From contig CM022673.1 in assembly GCA_012295275.1 (NCBI GenBank), positions 22,454,413 to 22,518,412 of the forward strand: DNA of 64,000 nt, given 5' to 3'. Source of the stretch: Chrysomallon squamiferum (lineage: Eukaryota; Mollusca; Gastropoda; Neomphalida; Peltospiridae). Both the position numbers and the translations under genes were made by a program. Below are positions 27,016-38,724 of this stretch, one piece after another. The notes beneath the pieces are model-generated. The model saw only the letters and a program-made list of their open reading frames with translations, searched no databases and was not told the DNA's origin. Position 1 is the first letter of the stretch; the number at the start of each line of letters is the position of its first letter.

Positions 27016-28075
27016 TCACAGACAAAGTAAATGTAAGCTGTAAAGCAAGTTCCACTTCCCGTTCCTCTTCAATTCGTCTTCGTGCTGTCTGCGAGCACAG
27101 TAGATTCTGAACTTCTCTTTTTCGATACCTACAAGTTTCTGCCACTGCTGACGGTTCCTTTTGCACCCATCGTACATGGGTTTCAGACGGGTATCATATT
27201 TGGTGAAGAGTGAATAAAGTGGTAGACATACAGCATCGAAGAAACCAACCTGCAACTGTGGCATTTCGTCTTTCTTCGTTCTATCCATTAGGGCTATAGG
27301 TTTTAGTCCCAGCTGACTCAATTCTAGGTCGCCTTGCTCGTAAAACTCCTTGGACACCAACATTGCCGTCCTGAAAGTGACTTTCCAAGATTTGCACATA
27401 CCTGCTAGATCACATGCTGTCATCATCATTGCTTTCAAAAGATTCTTTGCCCTCAATTCCATGAAATTGGTGTTAGTGTTTAGCAACTCTGGAAAAGACG
27501 AAGATGGAAAAAAAAAAAAATGGAGAATTGTGACGAAGATATATTTGGTTCAGAGGTTTTACGATTAATATTCACAGCAATAAAATATTAAGACAGTTCT
27601 AACCAAACCTATCCTGTTAGTTTTGTTGTATCCCTTCGGAACTTAAAAAGGTATGTGATGCTTTTATTATTTATGGTCAACTTTCATTACACTACACTGC
27701 ATCTTTTTAAAAAAAAATCACCTAGCCTCCTAGATGCCTTCCCGGTTTTTGACCAAGCAGTACAGTTCCAATGAGTTCTTCAATTTTTGGAAAGCAGGAT
27801 GCGTTTACGTCATTGAATTCCAGGTACCCATTAAGTTAGCAGGTTATAGGCATCCTAAAATGAAAATAAACTGATTTTAATTCTTGAAAGCTTTTTATGC
27901 TTTCTTGAATTCGTGTTTATTGCCTACGTAATATGAATCCAAAACACAGAGCGCGATAGTTTATTAAAGTTTTTAATTTTTAATTATTGAGAAAGAGAGG
28001 TGAATATGCAGTATATTTAACCATTTAAGGTTGAAATATATATATATATATATTTACACACACATACAAACATAC

Positions 28076-28144
<69 letters not shown>

Positions 28145-28178
28145 AACACACATATATATGTATGTATGTATGTGTATA

Positions 28179-28235
<57 letters not shown>

Positions 28236-28823
28236 TTCGACTTTAAACACATTTACAGTATTAAGAAAACGAGAAAATCCAAATATTATACGGACTGGAC
28301 TGGACATTTAAATTTAAGATATTATTCTCTCTTGCGCCAAGGTTGAATCTTTCATTAATATTTATTTTGCCTTCATTTATTTTGTACTTTTTACTGTCCT
28401 TTAGAAACTTTCTTTTTTTTTTTTTCTTTTTTTTCAGGAAATTTTGTAAGTCTCTAAAACATATTTATTGATATAATAAAATATAACGTGAAACGTCTTG
28501 CTGCTAACGGTTTTAGCAGCTGTTATCTGAGTCGTTCTCTCTAACACATTCAAATATTACATAAATTATTCTTTAAGAAACATTTGGTTATATTCTATTT
28601 TACTTATTGCTGTTATTAATTATATTAACTGAATAGTGCATTAAATTTAAAATCAGTTTATTTTCTTGTACTGAAAACCTTAGTACACGTAGGTCTTCTG
28701 GATTAACATAATAGGTGGAATGAGTATATATTCATTTTATTCAATTTATTTAAGTATATACTCAAAACATACAGCTGACGAATCCCCGTTACTGTCTTGT
28801 TAGTCTATTTCTACTTTTCAAGA

Positions 28824-28897
<74 letters not shown>

Positions 28898-30948
28898 GTT
28901 TTTGTGTGCCAAGTGTTACCTTCGAAATCTTTCCTCTTTTGAAAGTACATGGCAAGATCCGTGGCCAGAATTGTGTGTTCAATATAGCCCAGCGCAGTCC
29001 TATATTCTTCCGAACTGAGGGAGGAAAATATATTATTTCCTAAACTGTTGAGAATCATCACGCACTGGTCAAAATGATGATGTTCTAATACTGACGTAGT
29101 GTACAAATTTGACAGGGAGGATTCAATTTCAATCTGAAAAGCATTGTTTGTTCCTCTGTGGTCAAGATCGTGGCATAGACAAGCAACGATTAAGCAGAAC
29201 ATCTCGAGATCATCAAACAACTTGTTAAGACCGCCAGTGTAAAGCATGGCGAAGCAAGCCTGGCTCACGTTGAACGCATGCCGCCAATTGTGATAGGCTA
29301 CTGGACGGTAGTTTTTTTTCACACTCATTATCCACCGACATAGAACTTCGTAAGGTATGGTGAATATCTCAAGGATGTCCATTTCCAGAAACATTCTAAT
29401 GGTGACCTTGGCTAGCATGAAATCGTCTAGCAGCAAATCATCGAAATCAAATGAGTAGATTGCCAACTCTTTTGATTTCGGAATCTCTGCATTGAGTAGG
29501 CTTTCCGTTTCCTCCGGCTGTGCTGTAGCATGATATGAGAGCGCATCAAAGGCAAGCTTTTGCATAGCCGTCAACCTGCAGACATGCTGATACAAAGCAC
29601 AGTACTGAAGTCCAAGGCCGATATAGACCGAAAATGCTTCCATTATATTTTCATCGCGAGTATCAAAGTCCATTTCTGAAATTTTGTTCAGCTGTTGTGT
29701 GACGCCCATTACATGACCTCTACTATCGAAAATAGGCATGCACAGAACATTCTTTGCTAAAAATTCTTGACTACCATCTATATCAATTCCTCTATCACAG
29801 TCCAGTTCAGTACATGATATATTGACGATCTCCTTTGAAACAACCACTTCTTTTGCCACTCTCATACAAGGACATTGCGATAGATCAGTGGAACTCAAAG
29901 ACTTCACTTCGTAAGATGTATTTACATGACAAAGAACAAAAATACGTGAGAACAGTACTTCCTCGACATCATGATATTCCTTCATACTTTCAAATTCTCC
30001 GAAAAATTCGCTTCCTTCGAATGTCTCTTCGAAATGCTCCGTCAAATAGACTTTCAATCTCTCGCACAGTGTTATCTTTGGAACGTCCATCATGATTTTC
30101 TTTACCAGCTCTTCTTTGTCTCTCTGCTCAGTAAAAATATTTCGAGCCAAGTTTAAAAGTAAATTCTTTCGCTGGTTTTCCCTAACTGACATGTCAAAAA
30201 GCAGAGCATTTTTCAGTTCTATACCACAGAATATCAAGTAGCGACTAAAAAGGGCTTCATCTCGTTCATCGAACTCGTGCGGTGGTCCGGAGTGCTTGTT
30301 AATAATCTGAGCTACGCCAATACACTCGCCAGTGTAATCCAAAATAGGCATGCAAAGAATACTGTGTGTACGATATCCCGTTTTGTTGTCCATATCTTTA
30401 CAAAATCTCGAATCGTCATATGCTTCCGAAATGTTGATAGTTGTTTTGTTTGCAGCTACGGTTCCAGCTATTCCAGTTCCAAAAGGAACTTTTACTCCAC
30501 TTTCTTCTGTAGTGAGAGATTCTTCGAAAGTTGAAGTTCGAGTAACATTCAGTTTTAAATAGAGGTATTTCTCTTCGTTTGTACCTCTCGTCAGAAAAAG
30601 ACTACTCCGGTCACTGTCGGTAAGAATACTCACATTATGCAACAGTTTATAGCAAACCACGTCGAAATCAAGATCACTTCCTAGATCTTTTACTAGCTCG
30701 ACAAACATATCAGTCTCATTCATTTGTTGAACCTTTTGTTTAGTTACTTTCCAGTTTCCTTCCAGGTGTTCAGAATGACACGAAAATAGGTCTTCGTGTA
30801 TTTTGTGGACTCCTAACTGCCGAATCCTTTTCTCTGATAAATGGTCCAAATAATGAGCGACAAAATCTGTATCATTGTCAAGCCATTCTACTATGTCTTC
30901 ATCGTCGAAATCTGATTCTTCAACATCATTTGAGGTTTCCTTCAACAT
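27016..30948 (-). CDS. PDE11-like 3',5'-cyclic nucleotide phosphodiesterase, copy A (GAF-GAF-PDEase)
   Basis: Cytosolic enzyme that hydrolyses cAMP and/or cGMP. Two coding exons: 30948-28920 and 27488-27016; 2502 nt, 833 residues, in frame. An N-terminal [13 protein letters not shown] segment is followed by GAF-A (about residues 80-255), GAF-B (about 280-460) and a catalytic domain (about 490-800). Catalytic residues are visible: proton donor His553 and metal ligand His557 ([10 protein letters not shown]), His593-Asp594 ([11 protein letters not shown]) and Asp703 (MTACDL). The glutamine switch residue is Gln756 (PQLQVGFFD). [16 protein letters not shown] and the [10 protein letters not shown] context resemble PDE11 more than PDE5 or PDE6. 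The donor GAAG|gtaaca joins an acceptor just before TTGCTAAAC. A start ATG at 30948 has A at -3. The gene downstream in the same direction of transcription belongs to another family; the upstream neighbour is a paralogue. Confidence 0.93.
28036..28240. repeat. (TA)n with (CATA)n/(TATG)n flanks in the PDE copy A intron
   Basis: A (TA)n core at about 28090-28140 lies between CATA units on the left and TATG units on the right. The whole block is close to an inverted repeat and could form a hairpin. The overlapping open frames come from low complexity only. Confidence 0.95.
28827..28893. repeat. (CT)n tract close to the PDE copy A splice donor
   Basis: About 33 uninterrupted CT units on the plus strand, that is (GA)n in the transcript. 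The tract begins about 26 nt inside the intron after the donor at 28919. Confidence 0.97.
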
Positions 30949-31275
30949 TTTAACGTAATACTTTCGTGCTTTTTAAAAAATGTATTTATTTATTTTTTAT
31001 CGTGAACCGGCTAAATTTTACTGTAATATATTTTGTTTATCTTATTTCCTTTATTTCCCCAGGCTATCGAGTTTATATTTACAGCATCTGTTATTTCGTT
31101 CATCTGAATTTTATTTTTACCGAGCAAATTATCATTTGACTAAGCACAGCATCGTCCTTATGGCTAAATTATAATTACAAAATAATATTTGAAAAATTAC
31201 ATACAATAAGTCCTAAATTATTTAAACTGATTACAATACTACCATATACAAATCATAAATGCAACTGAAAATACG

Positions 31276-31305
31276 TGACGTCAACGTAAAAAGTGCCTGA
31301 CGTAA
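31276..31305. promoter_or_regulatory. CRE palindrome plus CRE variant upstream of PDE copy A
   Basis: TGACGTCA at 31276-31283 and TGACGTAA at 31298-31305, about 330 bp upstream of the PDE copy A start. TGACGTCA is the consensus CREB/ATF site. Binding is inferred from sequence only. Confidence 0.5.
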
Positions 31306-31720
31306 AGAAAATAAAAATGTGTAAACTACAAATTACATCCAAACATACCTTTGTTAATAATAATTAAGTGAAAGTAATTGTTAAATTTTTCACTTATAAA
31401 ATTTTATAAAACCGACTTCTGATTCACCACTATCTTCTATCTGTAAGGACATTTCTCATGTTACAATTTCGGAATGAAAGCTGCAAATTCGATCTTGGAT
31501 GCTGTTAAAGATTACGGCTAACGACCTTATATGAACTAAAATGTTTTAATACTTAATAATAAAATGTTAAAATTGGCGGATAAATATTAGAGTTTTATCT
31601 TTTTGGCACCAACAGACGTCTACCCTGAGCCCTTGTTAAACCGCAGCTCTGCAGTAATAATAAGTATTGATATGACTCATTAGTGCCAAAATGTTCTAAC
31701 CCATGTCAATCATTTAACTA

Positions 31721-31721
<1 letters not shown>

Positions 31722-31771
<50 letters not shown>
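31722..31771. repeat. (CA)n microsatellite
   Basis: About 25 CA units between the two PDE genes. Confidence 0.97.
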
Positions 31772-31772
<1 letters not shown>

Positions 31773-32031
31773 CAACCTAAATACAAAGAAAAAATGAATC
31801 CATAGGATATAAAGATATATATATTTCATCAATATTTGTACCACCAGTCTTAAATGGTGAATATTTTATAATTTCTTTTTAGACATAACACAAAATAAAT
31901 ATTATACAGGATATTCAAAAAGAATGACATTAATTGTATTATGTCCTTTTTGTGCTCTTATTGTTTCATTTCACTTTTAAATTTTGATTCCAAACACTTT
32001 CAAGGATTAAATGTAAATCAAGTGATAAAAT

Positions 32032-32715
32032 TTAGGGCGGGTGAGTTGGTGAAGAATTATCCGTTGACGATGAAGTCAAAGGCGTCGTGACATGAGACGA
32101 AGTCGTGCCATGAGACGAAGTCGTCAGTTGACTCATAGGGGACGAACCCAACGGCGTCAACCGGGGCGGCTCTTCGAGTTCAAAAACCTTGGCATTCTCA
32201 ATGTCTGCTAACGTCTTCCATTCCATGCCGTTGTTTTTGCAACCAGTGAGCAGTGGTTCAAGCCGAGGCTCGAACTTAGCAAAGCATTCGTACAACGGCA
32301 TGCAGACAATATCAAAAAAACCCATTTGCAGCTTAGGAAGTTCGTTCCTCTTATTGCGATCCATCATCACTGTTGGGTCCACACCGAGTTTCGTTCGCTC
32401 AAGATCGCCCTGCTCAAAGAATTCACTAGCCACGAGCTTGGCCGTTCTGAACTGGACTTTCCAAGGCTTGTATGTAGCGGAGAGGTCGCAAGCTGTCATT
32501 ATCATGGACGTCAAAAGGTCTTTTCTAGCTGGAGTATTAAATTTTCTATCCGATTCCTTACAGGCTTCTACACAAATAATAAACAGATTTTATCAGCTTA
32601 TTCTGAAGAATTTTTAATTTATTACTTAATTAATTATTTTATTTTATTTTATTTTATTTCATTTCATTATAATAATAATAATAATATGAAGAAAAAAAAA
32701 AACACACACACACAA

Positions 32716-32762
<47 letters not shown>

Positions 32763-34879
32763 TAAAAAATAATCTGTTATAAAGACTAATTAATTAAAAA
32801 CAAAAAATATGCACCTATAAACTCAGCCTTCTTGGAGAAATAGACAACAAGGTCTGTAGATAAAATGGCATGTTCAATGCAGATTAGAGCCTTTCGATAG
32901 TCTTTTGAAGTAAGGCAGCCAAATATATTGTTGCCTTCACTGTTCAGTATCATTATGCACTGGTTAAAATGATGATGTTCCATTACAGATGTGCTGTATA
33001 GAGTAGCAAGAGGAGACTCCACTTTCACCTGGTATGCATTATTTGTCCCTCTGTGGTCAAGATCATGGCAGAGGCATGCAACAACTAAGGAGAATATTTC
33101 CAGATCATTATACATTCTGTCCATTTTCCCAGTGTAGAGCATTGAGAACATACTCTGACACACGTTGAACGCATGGCGCCAGTTGTGATATATTACAGGT
33201 CGATAGTTCTTTTTAACACTGAGGACCCATCGACACATAACCTCATAAGGAACTTTGAATTTCTTTAAAATGCCGGCATCTATAATCATTCGAATACTTG
33301 CCTTGGCTAACTCAAAATCGTCCATGTTGATGTCGTCCATTTCAAATGAATACAATTGCCAATGTTGTGCTTTGGGAATATCTGATTTGACCAGAGCCGC
33401 CGTTTCATCTGGTTGTGCTGTGGCATGATACGAAAGAACTTCAAGAGAAACTTTTTGTTTTGCCATCAATTTACAGACGTGTTCGTACATTGTGCAGTTA
33501 TGAATTCCAAGACCAGTGAAAATTGAAAAGGCCTCGATAAGTTTTTCGTCACTTTTATCGAAAAAATCCTTACCAATTTTATTCTTCTGTTGCGTGACAC
33601 CTATAATTTGCCCCTTGCTATTAAATATTGGCATTGTCAAAACACATTTCATTTTCAACTCATTCTCATCCATACTGGCTGTACCATACCTAGACCTCAC
33701 TTCAAGTCCAGTCAGGTTTATGGCTTTTTTGGAAACAACTACATCTTTCGCTACTTTCGCGCTCATAGACTGTGTTAGGGCCGAACCGATCAATGTTGTA
33801 ATGGTGTTACCCTCTTTGATGTTTATGTCGTAGGCAGTGGAAAATACAACCTCTTTGTCAGACTTATAGTCTTTGATTTTAATATTTTCATTATCCGCAT
33901 TGCTTTCAAGCGACTCGGCAAAGTTTTGTAACAGATATACTCTAGATCTTTCGCAATTTGATATCTTTTGAACATCTATCATAATCTTCTCAATCAGTTT
34001 AGATAGATTCGTTTGCTCAGTGAAAATGTTCCGAGCTAAATTCAGCAGTATTTGATTCCGACGAAATTCATTGACGGACATTTCGAACAACTGTGCATTT
34101 GTTAGTCCAATTCCGCAGAACATTAAGTAGCGTTCGAAAAGATCGATGTCTTTTTGGGTGAATGCTGTAGAATCATCGCATTTGTTCATTATATTGGCGA
34201 CAGCAATACATTCACCATCCTTATCCAAAATAGGCATACACAGCAGATTCTGAGTATGGTAACCAGTTTTTAGATCTATTTCTTTGTTGAATCTAGAGTC
34301 CTTGTAGGCGTCTGGTACATTAATATATTTCTTTGTTTCAGCAACCGTTCCTATTATCCCTTTTCCAAAAGGTATTCGAATTTCGTTTTTTTCAGTGGAA
34401 AGATTTTCTTCTAATGAAGTTGTTCTCGAGACATCAAACAACTTTGAAACTAAATACTTGTTTTGGCCTGAACCTCTGACTAAAAACAGACTACAGCGGT
34501 CACTTTTAGTAAGAATACAAACATTACGTAAAATTTTGTGACATAATATATCCACGTGCAGTTCTGCTGCAATATCTTTAACTAGGCCCATAAATAATTC
34601 AGTTTCGTCTGTTTCCATCAAGATATGTGAAGGAACTGGGCTCAATTCTCTCTGCTGGTTGACAACTCTTTCCAACAGAGCTCCGCTGGTTGAAAGACTA
34701 AGCGAAAGCCGTGCTCTTTCGTATCGTGCAACACCGAGTTGGTCTAACAGTTCCCGCGAAGCAGTTCTGAGGTAACTGGCCAAAAAATCTGGGTGATTAT
34801 CCAACCATTTTTTCTTCTGAGATTCATTCATTGACTTCATCGCCTTATTTATCCACATCTTCAATAACAGTTCTTTCAT
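32032..34879 (-). CDS. PDE11-like 3',5'-cyclic nucleotide phosphodiesterase, copy B (GAF-GAF-PDEase)
   Basis: Tandem paralogue of copy A. Two coding exons: 34879-32815 and 32567-32032; 2601 nt, 866 residues, in frame. The donor GAGTTTATAG|gtgcat joins the acceptor tgtgtag|AAGCC, at the same protein position and phase as in copy A, with a 247-bp intron. Layout: WLDNHPDFLASYL N-terminus, GAF-A, GAF-B, catalytic domain. Key residues are His565/His569 ([10 protein letters not shown]), His605-Asp606 ([11 protein letters not shown]), Asp716 (MTACDL) and Gln769 (PKLQMGFFD). The C-terminus carries a Ser/Thr/Pro-rich tail of about 45 residues that copy A lacks. I chose the ATG at 34879 (gcaATGA). An in-frame ATG at 34957 would add 26 residues and place a CRE palindrome inside the coding sequence. 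Confidence 0.93.
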
Positions 34880-34911
34880 TGCAATTAAAAAGAAAATTAA
34901 GAAACAAAATG

Positions 34912-34933
34912 TGACGTCATAGTAATATGACGT
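34912..34933. promoter_or_regulatory. CRE palindrome and CRE half-site at the PDE copy B start
   Basis: TGACGTCA at 34912-34919 and a TGACGT half-site at 34928-34933, 33-54 bp upstream of the chosen start codon. Same consensus as upstream of copy A. Confidence 0.5.
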
Positions 34934-34987
34934 ACAAAAATCGGTTTTGGCGAACATAAATGATAATGTTATCCCAAGGTAAGTCAA

Positions 34988-37221
34988 ATCTAGAAAATTA
35001 TGGTTGAAAAAAAAAAAAAAAAAAAAAATATATAAAAAGTCTTCTTAGCTTACATCAAAAATCTAGAATCAGAGCCACGGTTTACATTACATATCTATTT
35101 TGTTATCTTCCGGTGAATCTTTTCTTTTATAAAAGTTTATGTCCACATTTAGTTAACACACAGTGACACAACATCGTGCAGTAATATGTATCACACCACC
35201 ACGGATATCGGTTATGTCCGAACAAATTTAGTGATACATTCTTTTACTAATGCATACAATTTTAATTATGGAAATTGAAGACACTACGCATCTATACCCG
35301 CTAAATAAAATATACCTTAATTCATAAGCAGCTAGGTTTCATTTGATTTTATTGTTTTTTCAGTATGATAACATCAGAGATGACAGTGGTTAAGCTTGTG
35401 CATTTAAGATGTAATACTAAATGTTAACTGAATATTTAGAAATACATTATATATCTATTTATCTTCAGTGTCACTTATTAGCAATTAAGCTTATTTTTGA
35501 TATTCATAATGATGTTCTTTTAATGAATATATTTTTACTTTCATATATTTTAAAAATGCTAAGGTACTGCTTTTCCTTGGGATTGAAAAAAGAAGAATTT
35601 AAAAACAAATACTGTTGTGATCATCACGGTCTTTGTATCCAGTTTTCTTCAAAGATAATACAACAGCAATAATAAAATGAAAAGGCCAAGAAGAAAAAGA
35701 AAATGAATATTTATTTATAAAAAGTGTATTTATAAAAAAATTAAAAGAAAGACAAAAATATGTTTAATGACATCCCAGCATGTATCACATTGCCTTTAGG
35801 TGGAAGTTACAGCTTGCAGTTGAATAAATTATTTGTGCAGACATCATTAAACACATTTTGTAGGTATGGTTAGAGTTCTACAAATATCAAAAAGTAAAAC
35901 ATTTATAGATGTTTTGCTTACCCACATAGATATTTACTTACGTAAAGTACTGGCATTTTGACTGAATTGCAACAGTATGCATTGCATGATTGGAATGTTG
36001 CAGTAGTTGCTGTTTATATGTACCAAAATGGAGATGTAATACAGAAATGAATAAATGTTCTATGTAAATCTTTGTATGTCTCAATTTGGAAAACAGTTTG
36101 TTAACAATCATAAAATTACATGAAAAAATGTGGTCATAGTCATAAAAATTAAGGTTGTGAGAAATACGGAAAGGCTCATTTTTATTTCATTTTATTAAAA
36201 TAAAATCTAAGTAAAGACTGCATTATTTCTGATTTTATACAAACAGATGTTAGCATATCTATAACAAAACTTATTTATCAGTGATGCAATTGAAACTGAT
36301 ATACATGCATATTTTTTTTTGTTGAAACATTAGCTTACATCTAAGACCTTTTTCTGTTAACTGTTACAGGAAATCTTAAGGGAATGATCACAAGAGATAT
36401 TTCATTAATAACAGAAGCAGTAAAATGAACACCAGACTGCAAAAATAATTATGAAAATTACACTAACTTAATAATTTATTTAAATAAATGTTAGCATCAT
36501 TTTAAAAAGATCTTTTCCAGCCTTGGTAAATATATTTTCAATAAACTGACACTTTATGGGTCAATGGGTTGACTTGGTACTACAAATATTTATTTTCCTG
36601 GTACATTTGAAAATCTGTTGAGGAATGGCCACCTCTTCTTACTGTGTAAGAGTTTTGTGTAATGAAAAACAAAGAGGTTTGTACTTGTAGCCACTTTTAC
36701 AACACAGTTCACCAAAATCTACTTTGTTAACTGTGTACCTAGTTCTGGATGGCACTGTCAGAAATCTCACATAAGTAAGCTGGTATTTTCACTCCTGTTA
36801 CATTTAAAAGTTCTGACATTTTTAACTGAATTTTTGTTTGTCAGTCATACATGTGTTTATTTTCTTGTACAGAAGACTGAATCTTATATTCATTTTGCCT
36901 TTGTTTTTGTTTTTTTTGTCTATAAAACTGAATCTATATTTCCTTGTTACTGAAATAATCTTCAGCAAACTGTGTATCAGTCATGTTATTTTCACAAACC
37001 AGGAATCAATATTTTTAAGGAAATTCCTGTAATGGACAGTTACAAAGAATGAAGGATGTATTGACGTGTTCTATTTTACTGACTGCATCATAACTATCTG
37101 ATCTGACTATTTCTTTGGCCTTTTTTGTTGTTGTTGTAATACAAATAATTATATTTTAAAAATAAATAGTTATTTTATATTTGCTTTTATATATGTATGT
37201 ATGTATGTATATGTATGTATG

Positions 37222-37255
<34 letters not shown>

Positions 37256-37774
37256 TGTATGTATGTATGTTATTGTTATTGTTATTGTTGTTGTTGTTTT
37301 TATGCTTTATAATATACTGTTATAAAATTCCAGTTTCTATATTGGTAAACTGACAAATACAGGTAGATACTAAATAAAAGTCTGGCAATTCAGATTTGAG
37401 CTGGGATGCTGTTAAACACCTTTTTTGCCTTTCTTTATCAGTTCACAAAACGATGTGTTCTACAAAAGTAATTAAAATTAAAGAGAGATATATTACATCA
37501 TTATAAATGCTTTCCTTCACAGAGACATGCAATGTAACACCAATATTTGTGAAACATTTTAATGAACATTAAATGATTCTAATGCTAAAAAGTTTTTTAA
37601 AAAATCTTTATAAAGTAGCAGACATTGTAATATATATATATATATGAGTACATTAGTGTATAAAGAAAGCATGATGCAATATATTATTTTTTTGATTTGT
37701 TGTATCAACAGCATGTTAAAGAGGTAAATAAATAATCTTCAGCTATCTTTTTCCAGGTACCATGCAGCTAGATT
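34988..37774. other. Intergenic or 3' UTR sequence between PDE copy B and the astacin gene
   Basis: No coding exon recognised. It probably contains the 3' UTR of the minus-strand astacin gene on its right side. A (TATG)n tract lies at 37195-37270 and an A run at about 35008-35028. Confidence 0.5.
37195..37270. repeat. (TATG)n microsatellite
   Basis: TATG units with a few TATA interruptions, followed by (TTA/TTG) units. Confidence 0.95.
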
Positions 37775-38724
37775 TCATATTATCTGTAAAAAGAAAATAT
37801 TTATTAAACAATCACAATGTTATTTGGTTTGTAACTGTTAATTTGAAAACAAAATAAAAGAATGAGTACTATTTCATCGATGCAATTATAAAAATATTAT
37901 TAAAACTATATTTGACATTATATAACAATGGCTACCTTCTCATTATCTGAATCCATGCAGATAACAGAGAAAAACTGATATGATGGGCTACATGGGATCT
38001 TCATGTGCAATTTATTTACATCAAAGAATGAAGCCACAGATTGTTGGTGGTACTTACTGGAGGCAGTGGAGAAATCACAGCTCTCAGTGAGAATCTAACA
38101 CAGCCAATGTCCTCTGTAAACTTTGCAATATCATCAACTTTAAAAAGTGGACTCTTATATCGGTTTAGTGTGACAACATGAACAGACATGTCATTACAGT
38201 AGTCATAAGTCAACTGGGCTCTATAATAACCAAAATAAACACCAATCTGATCACCATTCCTCACTCTGATCCTTTCTTCAGGTGCAACAGACATCGACAA
38301 CACCTGCAGTCCACCTGCAATTCTGCGAAAGGTATTTTCTCCAACAAGTTCAAAACTGAAAGTGAATACATTAGCTTTATTAAAATTTTTTATTATTTTT
38401 TTATTTTTTATCAGAAATACTGCATGTTATGTATCAGTGAAACTTATTTTTAAAAAAAATTTTAATCTCAAATTATAATGATTTTCAAGGTTAAAGAAGA
38501 CAAAAATACTGCTTACTGATTTGCACCAAGATCTTCCACTGGCCTCCATACTTGAAATGAAAGAGTTCCAGCTCCCCTGGTGAAGAATTCCCATCTTATT
38601 ACTTCTCCATTTCTCTCAATAAAAAAGTCATCACTATCTCCAGTGTAATAGTGAAATCTTTTACCAACATGTTTCCTCAGAATAAGATCCACATTGTTAT
38701 TTGGTCTAGTGGTGTCATCAATAT
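37775..38724 (-). other. Unrecognised C-terminal domain of the astacin protein
   Basis: Exons 27-29, about residues 1252-1422. It includes LILRKHVGKRFHYYTGD, WEFFTRGAGTLSFQVWRP, FELVGENTFRRIAGGL, IRVRNGDQIGVYFGYY and a final cysteine-poor stretch. The alternation of polar and hydrophobic residues suggests a beta-sandwich, but I do not recognise the family. The last coding exon holds only two codons plus the stop. Confidence 0.5.

Noticed and set aside
28017-28346. Several overlapping open frames on both strands
   Set aside because: All are translations of (TA)n, (CATA)n and (TATG)n repeats.
27016-34879. PDE genes as PDE5 or PDE6
   Set aside because: The catalytic core reads [14 protein letters not shown], as in PDE11, rather than LSHDLDHRGVNNS, as in PDE5, and there is no prenylation CaaX end as in PDE6.
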